The notes: generated from the letters alone by a model not told the origin. 33,976 nt of DNA from GYS-P2D sp964522505 (GCA_964522505.1 CAZFWJ010000042.1:1-33976); one strand, 5' to 3'; positions 26,604 to 32,861 are shown, counted from the first letter of the stretch. Numbers and translations: made by a program.

Positions 26604-26713
26604 AATTACTCTTTTGGCACGGTAGTTGAAATGTATAGAGTAATTCGTTTTCATCTTAAGAGAATTAATAAGGTTATATGGTGCCGTTTAAAGAAACGGT
26701 ACCATTTTTTTTT
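26604..26713 (+). ncRNA. Small RNA candidate between miaE and the 47-aa gene
   Basis: Both flanking genes are on the minus strand, yet this gap ends in an intrinsic terminator oriented for the plus strand. Upstream of it a 9-bp perfect inverted repeat, AATTACTCT (26604-26612) with AGAGTAATT (26637-26645), forms a first hairpin. Two hairpins, the second with a T-run, is the shape of a bacterial small RNA of about 110 nt. No good TAnnTTTG promoter is visible, so the 5' end is uncertain. Alternatively the terminator stops antisense transcription running from the glycosyltransferase through miaE. Confidence 0.35.
26678..26713 (+). terminator. Strong intrinsic terminator, plus-strand orientation
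   Basis: A 12-bp stem ATGGTGCCGTTT / AAACGGTACCAT (one G-T pair) with an AAAG loop, followed by nine T. On the minus strand no T-run follows the stem, so it does not serve the 47-aa gene beside it. Confidence 0.85.
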
Positions 26714-26722
26714 GCCCCTAAC

Positions 26723-26866
26723 CTATCTAACCATATTAAAATATACGAATGCTAAGACCAAAAAGACGAGCGTGATACCTACTCCCCAGTAGAGCATTCT
26801 CTTCTCTTCTTCTTTATTTTTCTTTTCAATCATCTGTTGCTTCCGGCTCTTACGTTTCTTCGCCAT
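26723..26866 (-). CDS. Small single-pass membrane protein (47 aa)
   Basis: A short frame not reported among longer ORFs: ATG at 26866, TAG at 26723. The first 25 residues are strongly charged (MAKKRKSRKQQMIEKKNK and EEEKRM), then a clean membrane helix LYWGVGITLVFLVLAFVYF at about 25-43 ends in a short tail. The design, a basic/acidic cytoplasmic head plus one helix, suggests a real protein rather than chance. It lies 39 nt after the helicase stop on the same strand, so it may be cotranscribed with it. Function unknown. Confidence 0.6.
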   Translation of the reverse strand: MAKKRKSRKQQMIEKKNKEEEKRMLYWGVGITLVFLVLAFVYFNMVR

Positions 26867-26905
26867 TAGTTTTTGTTTTTCGTTAGAGAGACTAATATAT
26901 AAATC

Positions 26906-28201
26906 TCATCTCCAATAATTGTAAAAATCTGTCACCCGATCATCAACTAATATGTCACTCATCTTTAGCGGACTTTTAAGTTGTACGCCGTCGAGGTGGG
27001 TACACCTACTCAGCGCAACATAGGTCTGTCCATATTCAAAAGCTCCACGACCCATGTCGATATAAACCCTGTTGAAGGTTTTTCCCTGACTCTTATGGAT
27101 GGTAATCGCCCAAGCCAGCTTTAATGGCCATTGCTCGAAGGTGCCGACAACCTTGGCATCGATACGATTTTTTACTTCATTCCATTCGTACTTGATCATT
27201 TCCCAAACTTGTTTATCTAACTCTATGCGCTTGGGGATGTCATCATCGCTATAGACTTCTACTGTAATGTGCTGTTCAGACAGGCTAATAATCTTTCCAA
27301 TGGATCCATTGACGAATCTTCTGTTTGGGTCGTTGCGTACCATCATGACTTGAGCGCCATTCTTGAGGATGAGATTGAGGTCAGTAGGGTAGACACGTGG
27401 GTCAAATCTGCCATTGACCTTGGCCGTATAAGTGATTCCTGGTAAGTCGATTTGATTGAGTTCGAGAGTGTTGATTTTTCTGACGATATCGTTACGAGTG
27501 GTGAGGGTAATACTGCCTTCGAGGATGTGCTCTCTCTCCGTGACTCGTTCATTGATCGTCTCAAGATCGTCGAAGTCTAACTCCCTTGTTCTGATAGCAT
27601 CGAGGAGATTTATAAAGTGACGCTCATTCTGTCTGTACACCTTGGTGAGTTCTATAGTCTCCATATTCTGCGAGATCTCTTGATAGATATGTGATGAGAA
27701 GAAATATGGAGTGCCATACTTGTCTCTGAGATACTGTCGCTCAAACTGCGTAGCGACTACTGGAGGCAATTGATAGAGATCACCAAATAGTATAATCCGC
27801 ACACCACCGAACGGCTCGTCGATATCTCTATTGATCCTCAGGTGATAATCCAAAATATCAAATAGGTCTGCCCTGACCATGGAGATCTCATCGATAACTA
27901 AGATCTCGAGTTTTTGATAGAGACTGCGATTCTTAGCTCTATGGATGTCATGAGGTTCCAAAAGGCGTGGAGGAATCTTAAAGAATGAGTGTATTGTCTG
28001 ACCTCTCACATTAAGCGCCGCTACACCTGTTGGCGCTACGACAGCGATTCGCTTGCGACTGGTATTGCGGAATAAAGAAAGGAGGGTGGACTTGCCCGTT
28101 CCAGCCTTGCCAGATATGAATATATGTTGTGCGCTGCGTTCCAATTGATTCAGCGCATAGGTGAGTTCAGGATGTAAGACAAGCGGCTCCTTTCCTATCA
28201 T
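26906..28201 (-). CDS. Pif1-like superfamily 1 DNA helicase
   Basis: A 431-aa SF1B helicase. Walker A is ISGKAGTGKSTLL (GKAGTGKST at 31-39), followed by VVAPTGVAALNVRGQTIHSFF (motif Ia), LVIDEISMVRADLFD (Walker B), FGDLYQLPPV (motif III) and, near the C-terminus, LAWAITIHKSQGKTFNRVYIDMGRGAFEYGQTYVALSRC (motifs V and VI). This set and the spacing match the Pif1 family, which unwinds DNA 5' to 3' and resolves G-quadruplexes and R-loops in eukaryotes and Bacteroides. It has no extra accessory domain. The gene is alone apart from the 47-aa frame behind it. Confidence 0.92.
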   Translation of the reverse strand: MIGKEPLVLHPELTYALNQLERSAQHIFISGKAGTGKSTLLSLFRNTSRKRIAVVAPTGVAALNVRGQTIHSFFKIPPRLLEPHDIHRAKNRSLYQKLEILVIDEISMVRADLFDILDYHLRINRDIDEPFGGVRIILFGDLYQLPPVVATQFERQYLRDKYGTPYFFSSHIYQEISQNMETIELTKVYRQNERHFINLLDAIRTRELDFDDLETINERVTEREHILEGSITLTTRNDIVRKINTLELNQIDLPGITYTAKVNGRFDPRVYPTDLNLILKNGAQVMMVRNDPNRRFVNGSIGKIISLSEQHITVEVYSDDDIPKRIELDKQVWEMIKYEWNEVKNRIDAKVVGTFEQWPLKLAWAITIHKSQGKTFNRVYIDMGRGAFEYGQTYVALSRCTHLDGVQLKSPLKMSDILVDDRVTDFYNYWR

Positions 28202-28250
28202 AATATCGATGTCAAAATAGGATTATAGTCTGGCAATTATCACACAGATA

Positions 28251-28281
28251 TTTTTTAAATCTAAAAACTCCAGTACATTTG
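28251..28281 (+). promoter_or_regulatory. tRNA-Ser promoter
   Basis: TACATTTG (28274-28281) is an exact Bacteroidota -7 box 35 nt before the tRNA, with a T-run TTTTTT (28251-28256) at about the -33 distance. Confidence 0.6.
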
Positions 28282-28315
28282 CAGCCGCTTAGATGGTAAC
28301 ATCTTCGTCTTCTTA

Positions 28316-28405
28316 GGAGGAGTGGCAGAGCGGTTGAATGCACTGGTCTTGAAAACCAGCATACCTTTACGGGTATCGGGGGTTCGAATCCCTCCTCCTC
28401 CGCCA
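28316..28405 (+). tRNA. tRNA-Ser (UGA)
   Basis: A class II tRNA of 87 nt plus an encoded CCA (28403-28405). The acceptor GGAGGAG pairs with CTCCTCC, the anticodon stem CTGGT/ACCAG encloses CTTGAAA-type loop bases with anticodon TGA, the long variable arm is CATACCTTTACGGGTATCG, and the T loop is TTCGAAT. All stems are intact. It has its own promoter and terminator. Its 3' end is duplicated 164 nt further on, marking a probable integration site. Confidence 0.97.
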
Positions 28406-28417
28406 AAGAAAAGGCAG
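28387..28417 (+). repeat. Attachment-site-like repeat, copy 1 (in the tRNA-Ser 3' end)
   Basis: Thirty-one bases covering the T-arm 3' side, acceptor 3' side, CCA and the start of the terminator stem. They recur at 28551-28581 with three differences. tRNA 3' ends are the classical target of tyrosine-recombinase elements, so this is the candidate intact att half. Confidence 0.6.
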
Positions 28418-28443
28418 TCTGAATAGGCTGCCTTTTGTTTTTT
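28409..28443 (+). terminator. Terminator of tRNA-Ser
   Basis: AAAAGGCAG (28409-28417) pairs with CTGCCTTTT (28428-28436) around a 10-nt loop, followed by a T-rich tail. It begins 4 nt after the encoded CCA. Confidence 0.85.
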
Positions 28444-28492
28444 ATAGATATGATAAAAAGCTTGTTTTTAAGAATATAGAGAAATGACAACT

Positions 28493-28520
28493 AGACCTCA
28501 TTGATGAGGTCTTTTCTTTT
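28493..28520 (+). terminator. Second intrinsic terminator behind tRNA-Ser
   Basis: AGACCTCAT and ATGAGGTCT form a perfect 9-bp stem with a two-base TG loop (28493-28512), followed by T-rich sequence. No gene lies between it and the first terminator, so it is either a backup or the remnant of a lost transcript. Confidence 0.7.
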
Positions 28521-28550
28521 TAGCCACTCCATATTGGGATCACTGTAGGT

Positions 28551-28581
28551 AATCCTTCCTTCTCCGCCAAAGAAAAGACAG
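28551..28581 (+). repeat. Attachment-site-like repeat, copy 2 (degenerate tRNA-Ser 3' end)
   Basis: Matches 28387-28417 at 28 of 31 positions, and the similarity continues weakly through the terminator hairpin to about 28601 (CTGCCTTTT is shared). No tRNA body precedes it. It marks the left edge of the accessory region with gene fragments. Confidence 0.6.
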
Positions 28582-28638
28582 TTCGCAAGAGCTGCCTTTT
28601 TCATTTGTGCGCTATTGAGTTAGATAATATTTGATTAA

Positions 28639-28866
28639 TTTAGGACGTCAACTGGACTTATAGATTGTCAAGAACCAAGCTGTTTTGAATCTTTTATTCG
28701 TATATATGGAGATTTAGATACCGAAGACAATTGTTTGGATGGAATAGATAATGATGAAGATGGATTAGTAGATTGTCTTGACGAAGATTGTTGTCGAGAG
28801 AATCACTGTTATGGTGAAGATGATTTAGACGAATGTTCTGATGGTATAGATAATGATGAAGATTGA
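28639..28866 (+). pseudogene. Fragment of a Cys-rich DGIDNDxDG-repeat surface protein
   Basis: An open frame without start codon, entered by a stop at 28636. It encodes three units of the secreted-protein motif (N)C-x-DGIDND-x-DG-x-x-DC-x-x-x-x-C: TGLIDCQEPSC, then DNCLDGIDNDEDGLVDCLDEDC, then DECSDGIDNDED. The motif is common in large secreted proteins of Saprospiria and Myxococcota. The third unit breaks inside a (GATT)5 tract; removing one 4-nt unit would restore the expected DGLIDC-like reading (LIDCHEYLY) and carry it into the 150-bp repeat. The N-terminal bulk of the gene is missing, presumably lost at the att-like boundary 57 bp upstream. Confidence 0.65.
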
Positions 28867-28880
28867 TTGATTGATTGATT
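28861..28880 (+). repeat. (GATT)5 tetranucleotide tract
   Basis: Five tandem GATT units at the frameshift point of the DGIDNDxDG fragment. Tetranucleotide tracts slip readily and act as phase-variation switches in surface genes; here the gene is no longer complete. Confidence 0.8.
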
Positions 28881-28915
28881 GTCATGAATATTTATACCAT
28901 CAGTTGGGCCTCTGT

Positions 28916-29065
28916 TCCGCTGCCGGGAAAGTGTCTTTCCTGGCAAGTATTGTTGATGAGCGTGGAGTAGGAAACTTTGTTTCTGCTTTATTGGTAATGC
29001 TATCATCTATATGTATATATGCATGATATGATAAGAACTGTAGAACACAGTTCTACAGTAACGGC
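28916..29065 (+). repeat. 150-bp hairpin repeat, full copy 1
   Basis: Identical base for base to 32384-32533. From left to right it has a 10-bp stem GCCGGGAAAG / CTTTCCTGGC (one G-T) with loop TGT, a 5-bp stem GAAAC / GTTTC with loop TTT, an AT-rich ATATGTATATATGCAT segment, and a perfect 10-bp stem ACTGTAGAAC / GTTCTACAGT with loop ACA. There are no terminal inverted repeats and no evident target duplication. It follows directly on the frameshifted DGIDNDxDG fragment. Short minus-strand frames inside it are shared by all copies only because the DNA is identical. Confidence 0.95.
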
Positions 29066-29070
29066 AGGAT

Positions 29071-29223
29071 GAAGTGGTCGCGGCAGCTTTGTTGAGTAGA
29101 CGAGGGGATAACTGGAATACACTTAAGATAATGTTATCTGGATTCGGAAAGAATCTCGATGAATACGAAGTATTAACAAATGTTTATCTCAGAACACAAG
29201 ACGGGAACACAGTTCTACAGTAA
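29071..29223 (+). pseudogene. C-terminal gene fragment between two copies of the repeat's right end
   Basis: Fifty codons without a start, ending in TAA inside the 28-bp repeat: EVVAAALLSRRGDNW, then KIMLSGFGKNLDEYEVL and TNVYLRTQDGNTVLQ. The left edge coincides with the end of the 28-bp match shared by 29043-29070 and 29205-29232. I do not recognise the family. The composition is protein-like, and it looks like the tail of a deleted gene. Confidence 0.4.
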
Positions 29224-29232
29224 CGGCAGGAT
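29205..29232 (+). repeat. 28-bp right-end copy of the 150-bp repeat
   Basis: Identical to 29043-29070, covering the right arm of the last hairpin, AACGGC and five further bases (AGGAT) that copy 3 lacks. Only the 3' part of the repeat is present here. Confidence 0.9.
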
Positions 29233-29240
29233 TTGACCAG

Positions 29241-29402
29241 ATGAGCAGAAATTGGATAAATCGTGTTTTTGATGATTTAATAAAAGAGGAACCCGACAAT
29301 GTCGATGTTGATCTAATAGAAGAAATTGTTGGTTATTTAGGCACTAAGAATGGATCTGCGGATAAGGTTATAACATCTGTTGATAAAAAACAGGTGAAAT
29401 GA
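29241..29402 (+). CDS. Small hypothetical protein (53 aa)
   Basis: ATG at 29241, TGA at 29400-29402. The protein is acidic and helical: MSRNWINRVFDDLIKEEPDN, then VDVDLIEEIVGYLGTKNG and a polar tail. It has no signal peptide or membrane helix and matches no family I know. It starts 9 nt after the 28-bp repeat and ends 31 nt before the Imm49-like gene, so it could be the remnant of a toxin gene's end or a small partner gene. No strong ribosome site is visible. Confidence 0.35.
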   Translation: MSRNWINRVFDDLIKEEPDNVDVDLIEEIVGYLGTKNGSADKVITSVDKKQVK

Positions 29403-29433
29403 TAATTTTGAATTACGGAAAACATACTAGGTA

Positions 29434-30450
29434 GTGAAAAAATTAGAGCATATTTTGCGCCCTCGCATACTGATGTATGACGATTTTATCCGAGACCAGA
29501 ATGACTTTTATTCTGAATATGAGCAATTTGATTTGCTTAAACTTAGATCGGCCATTTTGAAAGAAAAACACCAATGGTATTGGGAGTACTACACTGGTGA
29601 TACCAACAAAGCAAAAAATCATCTTTATTTACAAGGGAGGTTATATGATAAATATGCGAATGTGCAAGTCTCTTCACCAACTAAAGGTTTGATTTGGGAA
29701 ACAAGTGCCGATCTCAGGGCTGGTCCTGATAGCAACCTATTGTCTATTTTATTAGCTGATGAGAGAGTTCTATTGAATCGATTTATTAATTGGTCATACG
29801 ATCCTATAGATAAAGATAATTCTAATAGGTTGGTGATAGGGCCAGTATTGGTGATCAAGGCTTTGTTAGGAGGAAACCTCAGTCTCGCCAAAGAGGAGTT
29901 CAATAAGTATCAAGCAGATCTGGGTAAAGAGAAAAATGATAAATACTTTATAGTCGATATCCCTATTCTCGAGAGTATGATGGAAGGCGATGTTGCTAAG
30001 TTCATGGAGAGTATTCAGCCATTACTTGATGTAAAGTTTCTTAAGAGACGTCGCAGCTTTGGACATAAGATCATGGAGTTACTGGCTGTAGAGGCTGCAT
30101 ACTTTATCAAGGCTATGTGGATATTAGGCCATGAGGTAGTGATTGACCATCCCCTGATTCCGATGGACCTGATGCCAATACAGCCATTAGAGGAGTATCA
30201 GGTGCCTTATTTTTTCTTAGATGGTTACAAGGGCGAGCTACCAGAGAACTATGTGAAGTGGCTGGCTATGACGCCTGTGGAGCGAGAATCGCAATCCCAA
30301 GATTCTATGACGGAACAGAAACTTCCTTCATTTGATCCAGATAAATATAGCACTCCAACAGAGCAACGCATGATCGAAGCCTGCTTGTCCAAGGGGTTAA
30401 TTGTCAAAGGTGATAAGGACGATGGCTGGAAAATATATAAAGACACTTAA
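29434..30450 (+). CDS. Imm49-like immunity protein
   Basis: A 338-aa cytoplasmic, all-helical protein starting with GTG. The pattern LLADERVLLNRFINW, VLVIKALLGGNLSLAKEEFNKY, FMESIQPLLDVKFLKRR and EAAYFIKAMWILGHEVVIDHPLIPMDLMP resembles the Imm49 family, immunity proteins that neutralise polymorphic toxins delivered by contact-dependent or secretion systems; the last block (a hydrophobic helix, then G-x-x-V and PxxPxDLM) is the most telling. The identification is by pattern only. No complete toxin gene precedes it, so it would be an orphan immunity gene. The SprB-type leader follows 30 nt downstream. Confidence 0.5.
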   Translation: MKKLEHILRPRILMYDDFIRDQNDFYSEYEQFDLLKLRSAILKEKHQWYWEYYTGDTNKAKNHLYLQGRLYDKYANVQVSSPTKGLIWETSADLRAGPDSNLLSILLADERVLLNRFINWSYDPIDKDNSNRLVIGPVLVIKALLGGNLSLAKEEFNKYQADLGKEKNDKYFIVDIPILESMMEGDVAKFMESIQPLLDVKFLKRRRSFGHKIMELLAVEAAYFIKAMWILGHEVVIDHPLIPMDLMPIQPLEEYQVPYFFLDGYKGELPENYVKWLAMTPVERESQSQDSMTEQKLPSFDPDKYSTPTEQRMIEACLSKGLIVKGDKDDGWKIYKDT

Positions 30451-30480
30451 CCAATTATATAAATACTTAACAGTTCACTG

Positions 30481-30930
30481 ATGAGACAGACTATTGCAAC
30501 ATTGATGATGATTATCACACTGATGACGGGTGATAGCCAATATGGTATTGCTCAGATCGGCATAAGTAGTATATCCACTTTAGAGGGAGCTAACCTTGGA
30601 GAAATTAACTTGCAGATGTCGGATGCTGACCCCTATCAGATAGAGGTGAGTAGTGCTGATGGTGATATTGTATGCACCTTAAGTGATGTTAGATCCAACT
30701 CAGTGACTGTATGTGATGGCTTAGCGGCGGGTATTTATAGTATCAAGATAACGGATAGAAATTCCTGCGAAGTACTTAAGACTATAGAGGTGATGAGGAA
30801 ATATGATGCTCCGCTGCCGGGAAAGTGTCTTTCCTGGCAAGTATTGTTGATGAGATGGTTTAATACAGAAAACGGGCAACGAAACATTATCAGATTTTTT
30901 CATAAACGATCTAAATTCGAATTTCTTTGA
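30481..30930 (+). pseudogene. SprB-repeat surface protein, leader truncated by the repeat
   Basis: The first 110 codons look genuine: a signal peptide (MRQTIATLMMIITLMTG), then a beta domain ending in VTVCDGLAAGIYSIKITDRNSCEVLKTIEV, the wording of SprB repeats found in adhesins exported by the type IX system. From codon 111 the frame runs through the 45-bp left part of the 150-bp repeat (PLPGKCLSWQVLLMR) and then out-of-frame sequence to a stop at 30930. A protein tail in another frame (30854-31039) follows, so the gene has lost its middle and its frame. It may still yield a short secreted protein of 149 aa. Confidence 0.6.
30810..30854 (+). repeat. 45-bp left part of the 150-bp repeat (copy 2)
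   Basis: Matches the first 45 bases of copies 1 and 3 exactly, including the complete first hairpin with loop TGT, and stops at GATGAG. It lies inside the SprB-type leader frame. Confidence 0.95.
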
Positions 30931-31039
30931 TTTCAATCGACTGATAGGGAATGGGCTATACTTGAATACTCGCAATTCTTGGCTAAAGGTATCTGATGGT
31001 GAAAATGGAGATGTGATAACAAGTATTAGTCTATTATAA
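30854..31039 (+). pseudogene. C-terminal gene fragment after repeat copy 2
   Basis: Sixty-one codons without a start, in a different frame from the SprB-type leader: DGLIQKTGNETLSDFFINDL, then NSNFFDFNRLIGNGLYLNTR and NSWLKVSDGENGDVITSISLL, with TAA at 31037. It is protein-like but of unknown family, and its left edge is the end of the 45-bp repeat. The next intact gene starts 14 nt later. Confidence 0.4.
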
Positions 31040-31053
31040 CTCGTATAAAATTT

Positions 31054-32295
31054 ATGACAGACAAACAGCGAGCAGCACTGGTGATCGACGGGATAGGATT
31101 AGACGGTTGGGACGTTGTCTTTGGTCTTAAGTCTGAAGGAGGAGGATATAAGATTGTAAAAAATGATCAAAATCAATCGTTCAAGCTAAATCCTCTTTCT
31201 GGAATAACAAAGAAAAATGTACAAAACTTTGTACTGTCATTGTCTGTCAGAGACGAAAGGATTGAATTTCTGATGGATCGATACTTCTTTAATGATGAGA
31301 GTGATCTTGGCTGGAGCTATTATTTTAATTCTAATCAAGACTTCAGAACAGTAGCACACAAAGATGCGGATGCTCTTCGTAGTAACAGAACAGGAATTTT
31401 ACAGAGTGCAATACCAATCTGGAGACGCCACTATCAGCAGCAAATCGTACCGATGATCGAGCGATTTAAAGATTTAAAAGAGTTGCATGATTATGATGTA
31501 CCACTACACATGTGGAAGAGTCTTTTCAAACAATCAATATTTGAGAGGCGCTTAATCTTGAAAAGGTTAGTGATGGATGAGACTTATCCTATATATATCA
31601 CTGAAATTTTAGATCGATATGATCACATTTTGAAGGATGCTAATCTTAAAGATCGAGATAACGTAATTGACGAATATGAAAAAACAAAACAACTTATATC
31701 ATATCTCAATACACTCGATGTAGAAGAATATCTGTTATCAAAACCTTGGCAAGGTGATCGTCATGATGCAACTTCATACAGTTCCAACTTTAGTAACAGA
31801 GCCCCTATCTACAGAGAGAAGCTGTCAATAGTACTAATAAATAAATCTCTAATCAGAGATGAGCTCTCCATAGTATTGGGATTAGCATTGATAGATAAGG
31901 GTCAAGCCACAGCATCAGATGCCATGATCATGGATCAGTCTGATGAGATTTATATAATGTCAGATCAAGATCGAACCATGATATTCCTTCAGGATATAAC
32001 TGCTGTAAGTACATGGAACTGGTCGAGTATCAGTAAAACCCACAAGATGATGGCATTTATGATTATGGAAGGCGCTACCATGAATTATCATATTGCTTAT
32101 TGGGATCATGGGCAGTGCCTCTTAAGTAGGATGGAGAGCAATGAGATCCTTGTGCAAGACTATGGAATTGAACGGGAGAAATATATTGGGATGGATACCA
32201 TGAGTGTAATACGTGATCTATTTAAGGATGCTGCTGGGAGAGAGTTATCCGAGGTATATGATAATGAAGTTGTTACAAAATATAGTATTAGCTAA
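31054..32295 (+). CDS. Unknown protein, homologue of the gene at 32929
   Basis: A 413-aa protein without signal peptide or membrane helix, rich in charged helices. I recognise no family. It is clearly related to the gene at the window end: both start M-x-x-K-x-R-x-x-L-I with a GW/DW at about 20, and both contain F-x-RRLI-x-x-x-LV, then YD-x-x-x-K, L-x-x-LDV-x-x-YL-x-x-x-PW at about two thirds of the length. The C-terminal third (SWNWSSISKTHKMMAFMIM, AYWDHGQCLLSRME) is not alignable with known folds by eye. It lies between repeat copies 2 and 3 and next to an Imm49-like gene, so an immunity or effector role is possible but unproven. Confidence 0.7.
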   Translation: MTDKQRAALVIDGIGLDGWDVVFGLKSEGGGYKIVKNDQNQSFKLNPLSGITKKNVQNFVLSLSVRDERIEFLMDRYFFNDESDLGWSYYFNSNQDFRTVAHKDADALRSNRTGILQSAIPIWRRHYQQQIVPMIERFKDLKELHDYDVPLHMWKSLFKQSIFERRLILKRLVMDETYPIYITEILDRYDHILKDANLKDRDNVIDEYEKTKQLISYLNTLDVEEYLLSKPWQGDRHDATSYSSNFSNRAPIYREKLSIVLINKSLIRDELSIVLGLALIDKGQATASDAMIMDQSDEIYIMSDQDRTMIFLQDITAVSTWNWSSISKTHKMMAFMIMEGATMNYHIAYWDHGQCLLSRMESNEILVQDYGIEREKYIGMDTMSVIRDLFKDAAGRELSEVYDNEVVTKYSIS

Positions 32296-32383
32296 CAAAT
32301 CAGTATAAGATGAATACTTGAAGAATTATCGATCTTATAACATGTTTCGCTCTTCAGCTTAAAAAGATTTATCGGATTAAGTC

Positions 32384-32533
32384 TCCGCTGCCGGGAAAGT
32401 GTCTTTCCTGGCAAGTATTGTTGATGAGCGTGGAGTAGGAAACTTTGTTTCTGCTTTATTGGTAATGCTATCATCTATATGTATATATGCATGATATGAT
32501 AAGAACTGTAGAACACAGTTCTACAGTAACGGC
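32384..32533 (+). repeat. 150-bp hairpin repeat, full copy 3
   Basis: Identical to 28916-29065 over all 150 bases, with the same three hairpins. It lies 88 nt after the stop of the 413-aa gene, outside any coding frame, unlike copies 1 and 2. Identity over 3.5 kb distance implies recent copying or homogenisation. Confidence 0.95.
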
Positions 32534-32557
32534 TGAGCGGATACGTATTTAACCGTA

Positions 32558-32581
32558 GAGATAGGGGATGATCGCTATCTC
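32558..32581 (+). other. Hairpin between repeat copy 3 and the LuxR-type gene
   Basis: GAGATAG (32558-32564) pairs with CTATCTC (32575-32581) around a 10-nt loop. Only a weak T-rich stretch follows, so it is a poor terminator; it may be an operator or leader structure of the gene at 32631. Confidence 0.35.
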
Positions 32582-32630
32582 CATTATTTTACGATAAGAA
32601 CATGTATACTTTAAATCAATCAGAGGTCAT

Positions 32631-32861
32631 ATGATAACTACTACATCTATATCCACACGAGAGAATCAAGTTCTGGTATTACTAGCTCAAGGCCTTACCG
32701 TTAAAGAAGTGGCAAATGAGCTGCATTTATCTCATCATACCATAGTGAGTCATAAGAAAAGTCTATTCGATAAACTTAACGTAATTAATTGCTTTCAGTT
32801 AGGGATGATAGCAGAGGGACGATCTTCCTTTGACTCCAAGGTGGTTCAGAGTATTCAGTAG
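32631..32861 (+). CDS. Solo LuxR-type HTH protein
   Basis: A 76-aa protein that is almost nothing but a LuxR/GerE helix-turn-helix: STRENQVLVLLAQGLTVKEVANELHLSHHTIVSHKKSLFDKLNV (about 8-51), followed by a short helix. It lacks receiver, PAS or autoinducer domains, so it must either act as a constitutive or dimerising DNA-binding protein or be regulated by a partner. AGAGGTC 3 nt before the ATG is a good ribosome site, rare in this window, which supports the start. It lies between repeat copy 3 and the second unknown paralogue and could control them (inference). Confidence 0.82.
   Translation: MITTTSISTRENQVLVLLAQGLTVKEVANELHLSHHTIVSHKKSLFDKLNVINCFQLGMIAEGRSSFDSKVVQSIQ

Noticed and set aside
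28212..28490. Minus-strand 92-aa frame
   Set aside because: It runs through the tRNA-Ser gene in antisense; a common false ORF over tRNA genes.
28491..28604. Minus-strand 37-aa frame with a protein-like sequence
   Set aside because: It crosses the degenerate tRNA copy and a terminator stem; too short and explained by those features.
28809..29006. Minus-strand 65-aa frame, and its twin at 32292-32474, sharing the same N-terminal sequence
   Set aside because: The shared part is simply the reverse reading of the identical 150-bp repeat; the rest differs and has no coding character.
28916..29065. Insertion sequence or MITE
   Set aside because: No terminal inverted repeats, no target-site duplication and no transposase gene could be found; a mobile origin is still possible but unsupported.
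28916..32533. CRISPR array or integron attC sites
   Set aside because: The repeats are 150 bp, few and unevenly spaced with coding pieces between them, so not CRISPR; no RYYYAAC/GTTRRRY core sites or integrase, so not attC.
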